From positions 1 to 63,838 of the forward strand of contig JACQZX010000069.1 of the NCBI GenBank assembly GCA_016213665.1: a stretch of 63,838 nt of DNA. The letters run 5' to 3'. The notes below the pieces were generated by a model. It ran no database searches and was not told the DNA's origin. It worked only from the letters and a program-made list of their open reading frames with translations. Both the position numbers and the translations under genes were made by a program. This DNA is from Actinomycetota bacterium (lineage in GTDB: Bacteria > Actinomycetota > Acidimicrobiia > Acidimicrobiales > Ilumatobacteraceae). Below, piece after piece: positions 55,865-63,838 of the stretch (positions within the stretch are counted from its first letter, which is position 1; every line of letters begins with the position of its first letter).

Positions 55865-57873
55865 GGTGAACTCAGCGGCAGTCGAGCGCGCAATCGGGTG
55901 CCGGTCGGTTGACGCGCCTCGAGTGACCAGCGACCGTTCAGCTCGCGCACCCTCTCTCTCATCGAGGGTATGCCGACCCCGGGGGCGTGGCCGTTGATGC
56001 CGACACCATCGTCTTCGACGGTGAGCTCGATCCCGTCGTCGAGTCGCAGCCGAAGTGTGCAACGGCTTGCGTGGGCGTGACGCTCTACGTTGGTCAGTGC
56101 CTCCATCGCGATGCGAAAAACCGCGACCTCCACCGCGGCTGGCAGCTCCGGTAACTCGTCTGGGGCGTCGACGGTCACCACCACGTCGCCCGGATGTCGC
56201 GCGATCGAGTTGACGTGCTCGCGGAGCGCTCCGAGTAGGCCGAGGTCGTCGAGCGCCGGCGGACGCAGCTCGTAGACCAGCCGGCGGACATCGGCGATCG
56301 TGGCATGCACCGACTCGGCCAGCTCGCCGAGCGACACGCGAGCCCGGCGGGGGTCGACTTCGACGAGGTCGGAGACACCCTCGAGACTGAGCCCCAACCC
56401 GGCGAGTACCGGGCCGAGACCGTCGTGCAGGTCGCGGCGAATGCGTCGCCGTTCCTCCTCGCGCACACGCACGGCTTGCTCGCGCGCGGCGTTGAGATCG
56501 GCGGTGAGCCTGACGATGTGCATCGCCGTCGCGACGTGGGGTAGCAACAGCGACAACACGCGGTCGTCGGCTCGGTTCGGTAGCGTCTGCGACTCGCGTC
56601 GAGCCACCGTCAGATGCCCGACAAGGTCCGCGTAGAAATGCACGGGCACGTGTTCAACCTCGGTTTGGAAAATGCCCCACTCGGCCTCGCCGACGACGCT
56701 GCCATCGACGACGGCGGTCACCTTGACACCCGGAACCCGCAGCGCTTCGCCGACGCCCGCGGCCGCGGCGGCCAACAGCAAGTCCGGCGCCGACGAGGCC
56801 GTGAGGTAGCCGACCAAACGGGCGACGGCCACGGTGGGGTCGGCGCGGTCGCCGTGGAGCAGTCGGTCGACACCTCGGTGAAGACGGCGATGCAGCGGTT
56901 CGAACGCAACCGCGACCACGCCCGTCGCCACTACCGGACCGACGAGTCCACCGCCGAGCTGCCCGACCACCTGCACGACCGCGACATACATTCCCAACAC
57001 TGAGGCGGTGAGCGCGGCGTACACCAACGAGGGCTTGACGATCAGCTTGATCTCGAACAGTTGGCGTTGCAGCACGCCGATCACGATCGCCGCCGGCACC
57101 AGCAAAGTCGCAACCACCTGCACCGTGGCCGAAAGCGCCATCGGTAGCTGCAACGCGCCGGCCAACATCACCACGCCGACGAAGACCACCATGGCCGCGA
57201 GCACTAGATCGAGCCGTTGCCGCATGTCTGGGTCGGCGCGGCGCCACCGCACCACCAGCGATGCCACCGCGCCCACGAGTGCAACCAGCAGCAACGGGAA
57301 GAACACAGCCTGCAACACACCGGTCACCGGTCGCAGTGCGCCGACGCCGACCGGGTTGTGTACCGACGGGAAGTCGCTCAGCCGCCCCGGTGCCAGGCCG
57401 AAACCGACCGCGGCGGAGGCGACGGCCAGCACCGAGACCGCCATCACCGGGCGCCATCGCCGCGTGCATAGGCGGCCGTCGGGGAACAGCAGCAGCAGAA
57501 TCGTCATCGCCGGCATACCCGATAGCGCCCACACCCATGTACCGAGCCACGCGGCCGCGGTCGCGAACGGCAATGAGCCGGGGTCGAGCACGATCGCCCG
57601 CGTGGCGTAGGCGTGCGCGGCGGCGGCCAACCCGGCGGCCAGCCCGACCCCGAGCATCACCCGACCTACCGAATGGCCCGGGCGACTGGTGAGAATGATC
57701 GCGCCGGCGAGCGGGTATCCCGTCGCCAACGGCAGGAGGATCCAGTAGTCGGCGACTTCCGGCCGAAATCCGAGCGCGATCGCGGCGGCGATGAGCGCCA
57801 GCGATACCACCCACGCCAGCCACACGCCGGCCATCGCCAACCGAGATTGCTGAACAGGCACGAGGCTCATCAT
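55861..57873 (-). CDS. Multi-helix sensor histidine kinase (NarX/LiaS-like HisKA_3)
   Basis: 670 residues from ATG 57873 (ATG 57870 also possible). About ten hydrophobic helices span residues 10-330 (e.g. LAMAGVWLAWVVSLALIAAAIALGF, PAMTILLLLFPDGRLCTRRWRPVMAV). A linker with a GAF-like region (about 360-440) follows. The dimerisation motif RRRIRRDLHDGLGPVLAGLGLSLE carries the phosphoacceptor His. The ATPase motifs are EALTNVERHAHA and VEDDGVGINGHAPGVGIPSMRERV. Membrane-embedded sensing, possibly of lipids or small molecules. Coupled to the NarL-type regulator gene. Confidence 0.92.
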   Translation of the reverse strand: MMSLVPVQQSRLAMAGVWLAWVVSLALIAAAIALGFRPEVADYWILLPLATGYPLAGAIILTSRPGHSVGRVMLGVGLAAGLAAAAHAYATRAIVLDPGSLPFATAAAWLGTWVWALSGMPAMTILLLLFPDGRLCTRRWRPVMAVSVLAVASAAVGFGLAPGRLSDFPSVHNPVGVGALRPVTGVLQAVFFPLLLVALVGAVASLVVRWRRADPDMRQRLDLVLAAMVVFVGVVMLAGALQLPMALSATVQVVATLLVPAAIVIGVLQRQLFEIKLIVKPSLVYAALTASVLGMYVAVVQVVGQLGGGLVGPVVATGVVAVAFEPLHRRLHRGVDRLLHGDRADPTVAVARLVGYLTASSAPDLLLAAAAAGVGEALRVPGVKVTAVVDGSVVGEAEWGIFQTEVEHVPVHFYADLVGHLTVARRESQTLPNRADDRVLSLLLPHVATAMHIVRLTADLNAAREQAVRVREEERRRIRRDLHDGLGPVLAGLGLSLEGVSDLVEVDPRRARVSLGELAESVHATIADVRRLVYELRPPALDDLGLLGALREHVNSIARHPGDVVVTVDAPDELPELPAAVEVAVFRIAMEALTNVERHAHASRCTLRLRLDDGIELTVEDDGVGINGHAPGVGIPSMRERVRELNGRWSLEARQPTGTRLRARLPLSSP

Positions 57874-58016
57874 GAACCAACGACGTCGCGCAGAACATAG
57901 GCGTAAGTCCCGATCGTGCGGGCGACTCTCCCAACCGCCGCGGGTTGCCCGCCACTTCCGACGGGACGCGCGTTTCCTTACGTTCTTCTCATCGACTACT
58001 ACGAAAGAAGGCACAC

Positions 58017-58475
58017 ATGAAACGAGCAATGAGAGCTGTCACCGTCGTCGGCATCCTCGCGATGTTGGCGGCAGCATGCGGTGACGATCGGCCGAGCAGT
58101 GAGGAGTTGAAGGCAAAGGTAACGGAGATCTGCCAGGCCACGGGCCAACGACACGAAGAGGCGAGTAAGGGTTTCGATTTCTCAACTTTCGATCCCGACA
58201 CCTCCGATCTGACCGCGCTCATCCCACTGATCGAAGACAACGCCGCCATCGGGCGTGAGGCCGCCACCGAGCTCAACAAGCTTCGCGGCCCGAAGGCTGA
58301 TGAGGAGCAGATCGACCAGTGGATCGCGATCGAGGACGAAATCGCGGGCAACGCGGCCGAGATGATCGATGCCATCAACAGTGGCGACCGTGAGCAGTTC
58401 AAGGCGCTCGCCGCCCACGAGGAAGAGCTCCTCGCCGAGTACGGCCCCGAATTCGTGTTGTTCGAGGGTTGCTGA
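58017..58475 (+). CDS. Small lipoprotein of unknown function
   Basis: 152 residues from ATG 58017, with AGAAGG 5 bases upstream. Signal peptide KRAMRAVTVVGILAMLAAAC with lipobox Cys21. The mature part is helical and acidic (SSEELKAKVTEICQATGQRHEEASKGF, LIPLIEDNAAIGREAATELNKL, DRVEQ-like stretch ending FVLFEGC), with Cys43 and a C-terminal Cys152 that could pair. No family recognised. Divergent from the NarL-system kinase; followed by a strong terminator. Confidence 0.82.
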   Translation: MKRAMRAVTVVGILAMLAAACGDDRPSSEELKAKVTEICQATGQRHEEASKGFDFSTFDPDTSDLTALIPLIEDNAAIGREAATELNKLRGPKADEEQIDQWIAIEDEIAGNAAEMIDAINSGDREQFKALAAHEEELLAEYGPEFVLFEGC

Positions 58476-58504
58476 GCAGTTACTCGACCCCTCGTAACCG
58501 AAGT

Positions 58505-58533
58505 GGCCCTCTCCGACCTTGTCGGAGAGGGCC
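58505..58533 (+). terminator. Intrinsic-type terminator hairpin
   Basis: Perfect 13-base arms GGCCCTCTCCGAC (58505-58517) and complement (58521-58533) with a 3-base loop CTT, followed by TTCGTCG. It is 30 bases after the lipoprotein stop. The T tract is poor, as is usual in GC-rich DNA. Confidence 0.75.
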
Positions 58534-58570
58534 TTCGTCGCCCCCCGTGAGCCCGCTGAACACTTGCTGT

Positions 58571-58576
58571 CATACT
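58571..58576 (+). promoter_or_regulatory. Putative -10 hexamer CATACT for the 58585-62509 gene chain
   Basis: CATACT, 8 bases, then ATG 58585 of the mini-ORF; comes 38 bases after the terminator. Confidence 0.4.
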
Positions 58577-58584
58577 GACGGAAC

Positions 58585-58608
58585 ATGAAGTCGATGTCGG
58601 TGAAATGA
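58585..58608 (+). CDS. Seven-codon mini-ORF (MKSMSVK), possible leader
   Basis: ATG 58585 reads MKSMSVK then stops at TGA 58606-58608. Its stop overlaps the start of the 51-residue ORF (ATGA). Such a short frame can arise by chance, but the promoter-like hexamer before it and the coupling after it suggest that translation enters the operon here. Product function, if any, unknown. Confidence 0.35.
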   Translation: MKSMSVK

Positions 58609-58760
58609 GCGTCCAGACACACGACGCACTCGAAGCGGATCGATTCTGGCCGCAGGCTGCCGCGGCTGCCGCCTGGCGGCAAACCCTTACCAGCGAAGAC
58701 CGACACCGTATTGAAGCGCGCGAGGCCGAGGTCGATGCCGCCTTCGCCGACGTCGAGTGA
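58605..58760 (+). CDS. Small 51-residue protein of unknown function
   Basis: From ATG 58605 to TGA 58758-58760. The product is charged and helical: VQTHDALEADRFWPQAAAAAAW then RQTLTSEDRHRIEAREAEVDAAFADVE. No signal peptide. Its stop overlaps the thioesterase start (GTGA), and its own start overlaps the mini-ORF stop, so it is placed inside a coupled chain. Codon usage (GC-rich third positions) is like its neighbours. Not recognised. Confidence 0.5.
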   Translation: MSVQTHDALEADRFWPQAAAAAAWRQTLTSEDRHRIEAREAEVDAAFADVE

Positions 58761-59194
58761 TCGACTCCGCTGTGCGGGGTCGGGTGCGCAATGATGGCCC
58801 GGTGACTGCGAAGCCATCATTTCCGTTGGGTGAGTTCCTGGGGATGACCGTCGCTGCGGCCGGCGAGGGCCGCGCCACCGCGCATATCGAGGCCGGTGCG
58901 GCACACCACAACCCTCACGGCTTCGTACACGGCGCCGCCGTTTTCGCGATGGTCGACACGTCGATGGGTGCCGCCGCGACGAGCATCCTCGGGCCCGATC
59001 AGCGTTGCTCCACGATCGAGTTGCAGATTCGCTTCCTGCGCCCCGTCGTCGAAGGCGCACTCCACGCCGAGACAGTCGTGATCAAACCCGGTCGCCGGGT
59101 GATCCACCTCGATAGTCGGGTCACCGATGCGACCGGTCGCCTGGTCGCGACCGCCACCTCGTCGTTCGCCGTCATCGACACACCGCCCCAATGA
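58757..59194 (+). CDS. PaaI-type hotdog thioesterase
   Basis: 145 residues from GTG 58757; GTG 58802 (VTAKPSFPLGEFLGM) would give a more typical 130. Hotdog motifs: HNPHGFVHGAAVFAMVDTSMGAAA (HGG-like helix with Asp as catalytic residue), STIELQIRFLRPVVEG, and GRRVIHLDSRVTDATGRLVATATSSFAV. Such enzymes hydrolyse acyl- or aroyl-CoA thioesters. Its stop overlaps the next gene (ATGA). Confidence 0.9.
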   Translation: MIDSAVRGRVRNDGPVTAKPSFPLGEFLGMTVAAAGEGRATAHIEAGAAHHNPHGFVHGAAVFAMVDTSMGAAATSILGPDQRCSTIELQIRFLRPVVEGALHAETVVIKPGRRVIHLDSRVTDATGRLVATATSSFAVIDTPPQ

Positions 59195-60810
59195 GCACCG
59201 CTTGGCGTTCGCCCACGATCTTGCTGGCGACTTCGCTGATGGCCGCGACGGCCTGCGCCGGCGGTGACGAGTCGGCGAGTTCCACGACCACAACGAGCAT
59301 CGCGCTGTCGACGATCCCCCCGACAGCAGCAACGCCGACTACGACCACCACCACCCCACCACCGGTGATCGATCCTTACTCGATACCCGGTTGGGTCGCG
59401 GCGGAGAACCTGTTGGCGGGCACCACCGATTGGCGCATCATCGATGGCCCCGAGAGCCCGCAGCGCGACACGCCGCTGGCGTGGATAGAGGGCTACGCCG
59501 ACACGACCTCGGCGCACCAAGGGCAGACGGTCACACTGTTCGTCGAGACCCCCGCGGAAACTTTTCGAGCGCAGGCGTTTCGCATGGGTTGGTACGGCGG
59601 CGCGCAGGCCCGGCTGATCTGGGAGTCGCCGTCGGTGACGGGTGGCTTGCAGGGGGGCTACAGCTACCAGTCGGCGACCGGCATGGCCGAGGGGCTGTGG
59701 GCGCCGTCGCTGACGTTCGACATCACCGGCGAGTGGCCGCCCGGTGCCTACCTGTTGAAGTTGGTCAGCAGCGGCGGCGGCGCGCACTACGTGCCACTCA
59801 CCATTCGCCACGATGCCGCCGCAGCCGACTTGTTGTTCATGAGTGCGGTCACGACTTGGCAGGCGTACAACCCGTGGGGTGGTTGCACGCTTTATCAATG
59901 CTTCGGACGCAGCGAGGAGCGAGCCGACATCGTCAGCTTCGACCGGCCATACGCCTACAGCTACGGACAGGGTGCCGCCGACTTCACGACCCACGAAGTG
60001 CCACTGGTGTCCTTCATCGAGGAGCTCGGTTTGGATGTCGCTTACATCACCAACATCGACCTGCACCGCGAGCCACTGTTGGCGAGCAGCCGTAAGACAC
60101 TGATCAGTTCCGGACACGACGAGTACTACTCGGCAGCGATGCGCGCGGCGCTGGTGGACGCATTGGCGGTAGGCAGCAACATGGCCTTCTTCGGCGCCAA
60201 CGCGATCTACCGCAACATTCGGCTGGAACCGAGCGACAGTGGTACCACCGATCGGCGGGTGGCCAACTATCGGCGGGCCAGCGACCCGGGTGCAAGCGAC
60301 GACCCGCAAACGGTGACGGTCGATTGGTACAAGGAACCACTGAATAGGAACGAGGCCGAGATCGTCGGCATCGAGTACGGCTGCGCCAACGTGCACGCCG
60401 ACATGCAGTTGGTCAACACCGGCAACTGGGTTTACGAGGGCACCGGCGCCACCGACGGGCAGATACTGGTCGACCTGGTCGGTGTCGAGTTCGACGAACT
60501 TGCCGGCAAGCGGCACACCGCTGAGAACCTCGAAATCTTGGCGGCTTCCCCGTTGGTGTGCGGGCACGTCACCTACCAGCAGGTCACCGCCTATCGCTCC
60601 ACCCCTGCCGGTGGTGGCGTGTTCGCGGCCGGAACGATCAACTGGGGCTGCGGCCTCGACGGTTCCTGCCCAGGTATCGAGCGCATGGAGGTAGTGCGCG
60701 GGGTCACCGCCAACGTGTTACGCGCCTTCGCTGCCGGTCCCGCCGGTGCGGCGCATCCGAGCGTGGGCAACGTGGCCCACTACCGCCGACTCACGCATCA
60801 ACAAGTCTGA
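59191..60810 (+). CDS. Lipoprotein with dimethylformamidase-large-subunit-like domain
   Basis: 539 residues from ATG 59191 (ATGA overlap). Signal WRSPTILLATSLMAATAC with lipobox Cys22, then a Ser/Thr/Pro stalk to about residue 60. The body has an N-terminal beta domain (TVTLFVETPAETFRAQAFRMGWYGGAQARL, typical FRxGxYGGxGAR) and a large domain with TWQAYNPWGG, SFDRPYAY, GLDVAYITNIDLHREP, LISSGHDEYYSAAMR, FFGANAIYRNIRLE. These match the C-terminal domain of N,N-dimethylformamidase beta-like proteins, common as exported proteins of unknown substrate. Next gene overlaps (TGATG). Confidence 0.88.
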   Translation: MSTAWRSPTILLATSLMAATACAGGDESASSTTTTSIALSTIPPTAATPTTTTTTPPPVIDPYSIPGWVAAENLLAGTTDWRIIDGPESPQRDTPLAWIEGYADTTSAHQGQTVTLFVETPAETFRAQAFRMGWYGGAQARLIWESPSVTGGLQGGYSYQSATGMAEGLWAPSLTFDITGEWPPGAYLLKLVSSGGGAHYVPLTIRHDAAAADLLFMSAVTTWQAYNPWGGCTLYQCFGRSEERADIVSFDRPYAYSYGQGAADFTTHEVPLVSFIEELGLDVAYITNIDLHREPLLASSRKTLISSGHDEYYSAAMRAALVDALAVGSNMAFFGANAIYRNIRLEPSDSGTTDRRVANYRRASDPGASDDPQTVTVDWYKEPLNRNEAEIVGIEYGCANVHADMQLVNTGNWVYEGTGATDGQILVDLVGVEFDELAGKRHTAENLEILAASPLVCGHVTYQQVTAYRSTPAGGGVFAAGTINWGCGLDGSCPGIERMEVVRGVTANVLRAFAAGPAGAAHPSVGNVAHYRRLTHQQV

Positions 60811-61613
60811 TGGGCAAGACCGCGCTCGGCATCGGTGCGCTGGGCATCACACTTGTCGGTTGCTCGACCTCCGACGGTGCACCCGCTGTCGTCGGTCGTG
60901 TCCTGCCGCCGGCCAACGCCGCGTTCGACTACCAGCTCGGCGGGGCCTACGAGCCGACCGCCGCGACGGAGATCATCGCCCGCGACCGCACCGCCACACC
61001 CGATGCGAATCGCTACAACATCTGCTACGTCAACGGGTTCCAGACACAACCCGGCGAAACGGCAATGTGGCTGGACGACAATCCTGATCTGCTACTGCGC
61101 GATGGCGATGGCGACCCGCAGATCGATCCGGAGTGGCCCGACGAGTTCATTCTCGACACGTCCACCGACGAGAAGCGCACACGGCTGGAGGTGATTGTGG
61201 GTGGGTGGATCGACGAATGCGCCGATCGCGGTTTCCAGGCGGTGGAGATCGACAATCTCGACACGTATTCACGGTTTCCGGAACTGCTCACCGCTGACGC
61301 TGCCGTCGATTTCGCCCGCGCGCTCTCCGATCGCGCCCACGAGGTCGGAATGGCGATCGGCCAGAAGAACTCGGCCGAACTGGTTTCCCGCCGGGCGGAG
61401 ACGGCGTTCGACTTCGCCGTCGTCGAGCAGTGCAACAAGTACGACGAGTGCGCGCAGTTCACTGCCGGCTACGGCGATGTGGTGTTCATCATCGAGTACG
61501 AACGTGAAGACTTTGAGCGTGGTTGTGTTGCCTACCCCCAGCTTTCCATCGTGCTCCGCGATCTCGAGCTGTCGGCGGCAGGCGCGCCCGGCTATCTGAA
61601 CGAATCGTGCTGA
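60810..61613 (+). CDS. GH114-like (endo-alpha-1,4-polygalactosaminidase) lipoprotein
   Basis: 267 residues from ATG 60810 (TGATG overlap). Signal GKTALGIGALGITLVGC with lipobox Cys18. The barrel contains FDYQLGG, RYNICYVNGFQTQPGE, WIDECADRGFQAVEIDNLDTYSRF with the Glu-x-Asp pair, VGMAIGQKNSAELV, and DFAVVEQCNKYDECAQF. These are GH114/TM1410 family positions; characterised members cleave alpha-1,4-linked polygalactosamine, and the PelA hydrolase domain is related. Likely acts on an amino-sugar polymer outside the membrane. Substrate inferred. Confidence 0.88.
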   Translation: MGKTALGIGALGITLVGCSTSDGAPAVVGRVLPPANAAFDYQLGGAYEPTAATEIIARDRTATPDANRYNICYVNGFQTQPGETAMWLDDNPDLLLRDGDGDPQIDPEWPDEFILDTSTDEKRTRLEVIVGGWIDECADRGFQAVEIDNLDTYSRFPELLTADAAVDFARALSDRAHEVGMAIGQKNSAELVSRRAETAFDFAVVEQCNKYDECAQFTAGYGDVVFIIEYEREDFERGCVAYPQLSIVLRDLELSAAGAPGYLNESC

Positions 61614-61621
61614 GCCGTCGA

Positions 61622-62509
61622 ATGAAGACCATCGTCAACGTCTACAAGGATGACGGGTTGTGGATCAAGGACCCACCGGGCTTCGGTGATTACCTGCGTG
61701 GCTGCCTGTATCTCGAGGAGAAGTCGGCAACCGTCGCCCGCGAGCGCAGCTTCGAGGTGCGCTTCAACGTCGACTTGGCGCCGGCGAGCCGACACCTCGA
61801 ATATTCCGCAGTCCGATTCCCTGCCGACCGCGCAACCTTGGCCGCCGCCGAGGAGTTCTTCGAGCCGAGCAGGGATGGCGATGTCGCGACGGTCATCGAT
61901 CGCTTCTTGAACTCGGAGGAAGCGACGCTGTTCATCTCGACGAATGCCTGGCCGCAGCGGCAATGCTCGCACGCGAGCGAGGTGTCCAACCTGGCGGCGC
62001 AGATCGTTAACTTCACGCCCGAGTTCGATGAGGTCGTGCGCGCAACCACCTCCGGAATTCCGAGACCATTCGTCGTCTTGCACATCCGAGATCACAATCT
62101 GGAGACGACCGCGCACCAACCAACGAGGTACCGGCGATCGAGTCCCGAGGCGCGGGCGTTCCGTCGCCGGGTCGACCTGTTCATCGACAGCGTCGTGAAC
62201 CCAGCGGTCCCGGCGGAATGCGCGGTGGTGTGCATCAGCAACAATGTGTGGCTGCGCGATCGTTTGAGCAGGTGGTACGGCTACTACAACCTCGGGTCGG
62301 TTGTGAACAACACCGGCAACCGCGGCGTGATGTCGGAGGCCGAACTCGTGGATGCGGCGCTGATCAAGATGGCCGAGACGGTCTTCTCGCTGAGCTATTA
62401 CCCGTGGAATTCCGGATTCACGGTTTGGCTGTCGCGACTGTTCGGCGTTCCAGCGGTTTTCCGCAACGCCGAATCGGCGATGAAGCCACCGGTCAGTCGT
62501 AGTTGTTGA
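61622..62509 (+). CDS. Fucosyltransferase/NodZ-like protein (weak call)
   Basis: 295 residues from ATG 61622; GTG 61607 would overlap the GH114 stop and add five. KDPPGFGDYLRGCLYLEEKS near the start resembles the GLGDxLRG motif of NodZ-type and related glycosyltransferases; PFVVLHIRDHN recalls the HIRRGD motif, and AELVDAALIKMAETVFSLSYYPWNSGFTVWLSRLFG resembles the late acceptor region. The match is by eye and weak. No signal peptide, so probably cytoplasmic. Follows the GH114 gene by 8 bases, supporting a polysaccharide role. The end overlaps the convergent permease by 17 bases. Confidence 0.6.
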   Translation: MKTIVNVYKDDGLWIKDPPGFGDYLRGCLYLEEKSATVARERSFEVRFNVDLAPASRHLEYSAVRFPADRATLAAAEEFFEPSRDGDVATVIDRFLNSEEATLFISTNAWPQRQCSHASEVSNLAAQIVNFTPEFDEVVRATTSGIPRPFVVLHIRDHNLETTAHQPTRYRRSSPEARAFRRRVDLFIDSVVNPAVPAECAVVCISNNVWLRDRLSRWYGYYNLGSVVNNTGNRGVMSEAELVDAALIKMAETVFSLSYYPWNSGFTVWLSRLFGVPAVFRNAESAMKPPVSRSC

Positions 62510-63317
62510 CCATTCGCACGCTGAGCGTGAGCATCAGGGCCATCGCCACGATCACGACACCGAAGCCCTTCGCCAGCGCCTCGAATTCGAAACCTTGCAG
62601 GATGAGCGAACGGGCCGCCTCCATCACGTAGGTGACCGGGTTGAGGGTGGCCGCAATCTCCATCGGCCGGGTGAGCTGATCGCGCGGCACGAAGCTGGGG
62701 GTCAAGAAGAGCAACGGGAAGAAGATCATGCTGCCACCTTGGGTGGCTGCGGCACTGCGGCTCTTGACGGCGATCAACTGCATGAAGCCGCTGAACACCA
62801 TCGCCCACAGCGACACCATCACGATCAGCAGCACAAAGCCGAGTACGCCGGCCTCGATGTGAATGCCGAACAGCAGTGACAGCCCCACCATCAGCGTCGC
62901 CACCGCCATCGTCTTCACGAACTCGGCGTACAACCGGCCAAGCATCAGCGCCATGCGCGAGATGGGTGTGGCGCGCAGTTTGTCGAAGTAGCCACCCTCG
63001 ATTTCTTCCACCAGATACAGCGCCGCGCCGCCGAATGACGCCGAGAGCAACAGCGAAGCCGGCAACTGGAACGCGCCATAGTTCTGACCCTCGAGGAACG
63101 GCGTGATCTCCGCTGGAAAAATGCGCGCGGCCTGGCCGACGTTCACGACCAGGAAGAAGAGCGGAATGAAGATCGTCGGGAACAACGAGTCGGGCGTGCG
63201 CAAGGCCTCGCGAATGGCACGCCCACCGAGCAGCATCGAGTTGCGCAGCAGACCTCCATGTGTCGAGTCGTATTCCGGCTCAAGCGTTTGCGGACTTGTC
63301 GCGGTCACTGTTCTCAT
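62493..63317 (-). CDS. ABC-2 type permease (DrrB-like)
   Basis: 274 residues from ATG 63317. Six helices of an ABC-2 exporter: PDSLFPTIFIPLFFLVVNV, ASLLLSASFGGAALYLVEEIEGGYFDKLRATPISRMALMLGRLYAEF (coupling helix region), TMAVATLMVGLSLLFGI, LGFVLLIVMVSLWAMVFSGFMQL, GGSMIFFPLLFLTPSFVP and MEIAATLNPVTYVMEAAR. Family members export drugs, lipids or polysaccharides. It begins 2 bases after the ATPase stop. Confidence 0.93.
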   Translation of the reverse strand: MRTVTATSPQTLEPEYDSTHGGLLRNSMLLGGRAIREALRTPDSLFPTIFIPLFFLVVNVGQAARIFPAEITPFLEGQNYGAFQLPASLLLSASFGGAALYLVEEIEGGYFDKLRATPISRMALMLGRLYAEFVKTMAVATLMVGLSLLFGIHIEAGVLGFVLLIVMVSLWAMVFSGFMQLIAVKSRSAAATQGGSMIFFPLLFLTPSFVPRDQLTRPMEIAATLNPVTYVMEAARSLILQGFEFEALAKGFGVVIVAMALMLTLSVRMVNNYD

Positions 63318-63319
63318 CG

Positions 63320-63838
63320 TCAGACTTCCTTTACTTCGCCCGCGACTCGTTCGCGCGTGCGTCCGGTTGCATCGAGGAACACGTCATCAAGCGAGGGATC
63401 GCTGTCGAGTTGCTTGCGCTGGCGAAGCGCTTGCTTCAGCGCCTGCGGTGTGCCCTCGCTGACGATCTTGCCGTCGTCGATGATGGCGAGTCGGTTGCAC
63501 AATTGATCGGCCTCTTCCAGATACTGCGTGGTCAGAAAGACCGTCGTGCCCAACTGGTTGATGCGGCGCACTTCATCCCACACCGTCAGGCGACTTGCGG
63601 GGTCGAGACCGGTGGTCGGCTCGTCGAGAAACAAGACCTCGGGATGGTGCACCAACGCCGAAGCGAGGTCGAGTCGCCGCTTCATGCCACCGGAGTAGCC
63701 CTTCACCCGGCGATCGGCGGCTTCGACCAATTCGACCAACTCCAGCAACTCACCGGCGCGCGCAGTAGCGGCCGCTGTGGACATGCCGAACAGTCGCGCC
63801 TGCAGGATCAGGATTTCGCGACCGGTCTGGCGGTTGTC
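63320..63838 (-). CDS. ABC exporter ATPase (DrrA-like), right-edge fragment
   Basis: The frame is open to the window edge, so the N-terminal part with Walker A is missing; 172 residues are visible. Signature YSGGMKRRLDLASALVHHPEVLFLDEPTTGLDPASR includes Walker B, and the switch His is replaced by Gln (FLTTQYLEEADQLC), as in DrrA-type proteins. The tail carries the DrrA-like C-terminal region (DSDPSLDDVFLDATGR). Coupled to the ABC-2 permease. Confidence 0.93.
   Translation of the reverse strand, partial: DNRQTGREILILQARLFGMSTAAATARAGELLELVELVEAADRRVKGYSGGMKRRLDLASALVHHPEVLFLDEPTTGLDPASRLTVWDEVRRINQLGTTVFLTTQYLEEADQLCNRLAIIDDGKIVSEGTPQALKQALRQRKQLDSDPSLDDVFLDATGRTRERVAGEVKEV

Overview
The window is one 63.8-kb stretch of dense, GC-rich bacterial chromosome carrying about 65 coding regions. 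There is no gap without a gene longer than about 215 bases. I see no rRNA, tRNA, CRISPR array, transposase, integrase or phage gene. The gene content points to an actinobacterium: mycothione reductase (mycothiol), mycofactocin maturation genes, MprAB-like and NarL-type two-component systems, an ECF sigma factor with a membrane partner, a PPOX/F420-type flavoprotein, and secreted proteins with Thr/Pro-rich stalks. By inference the source is probably an Acidimicrobiia-like lineage, but no marker gene in the window proves it. Many first genes of transcription units carry a TAnnnT hexamer 6-7 bases before the start codon and no Shine-Dalgarno sequence, which suggests widespread leaderless transcription.

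Layout. Bases 1-2428: a heterodimeric ABC exporter, cut by the left edge. 2490-5584: a PhoX-like Tat protein convergent with a molybdopterin oxidoreductase. 5636-11027: a tightly coupled six-gene operon for ETF alpha, a FixC-like flavoprotein, a FixX-like ferredoxin, ETF beta, MftE and MftF. This is a mycofactocin-linked electron-transfer unit without mftABCD. 11031-20954: DUF4395 protein, an alanine-racemase-fold protein coupled to a membrane acyltransferase-like protein, a neutral zinc metallopeptidase, ROK kinase, ECF sigma/anti-sigma pair, Ung, GNAT, lipoprotein, YihY/BrkB-like protein, SRPBCC and DUF4188 proteins. 21100-28320: secreted M15 peptidase with three repeats, GH3 glycosidase, an MprAB-like two-component system and a secreted helical protein.

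28410-34777: mycothione reductase; an AbiEi/DUF559-like gene bracketed by two identical 47-base perfect hairpins; a Cys-rich protein; a TauE-like exporter; an acyl-CoA dehydrogenase. 34787-37931: divergent glycogen genes glgC and glgA and a PPOX protein. 37911-41222: a second OmpR-type two-component system divergent from a lipoprotein, with repeated GCTGAAT/TTCAGC sites between them. 41266-45114: an NfnAB-type flavoprotein pair, a hemerythrin protein, a cytochrome c and a DUF6529 membrane protein. 45183-52456: a solitary FtsX-like permease, then MgtC coupled to a complete PotABCD-like ABC importer.

52587-58475: a membrane-anchored protein with seven tandem cupredoxin domains, a NarL-type two-component system and a small lipoprotein followed by a strong hairpin. 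58585-62509: a chain of overlapping genes (7-codon mini-ORF, 51-aa ORF, hotdog thioesterase, dimethylformamidase-like lipoprotein, GH114 lipoprotein, fucosyltransferase-like protein). 62493-63838: a DrrAB-like ABC exporter, cut by the right edge.

The main themes are redox cofactor use (mycofactocin, mycothiol, flavin, haem, copper), envelope and polysaccharide functions, and dense translational coupling through ATGA/GTGA overlaps. Start sites were chosen by hand from start/stop overlaps, Shine-Dalgarno matches or the TAnnnT motif. No homology search was run.
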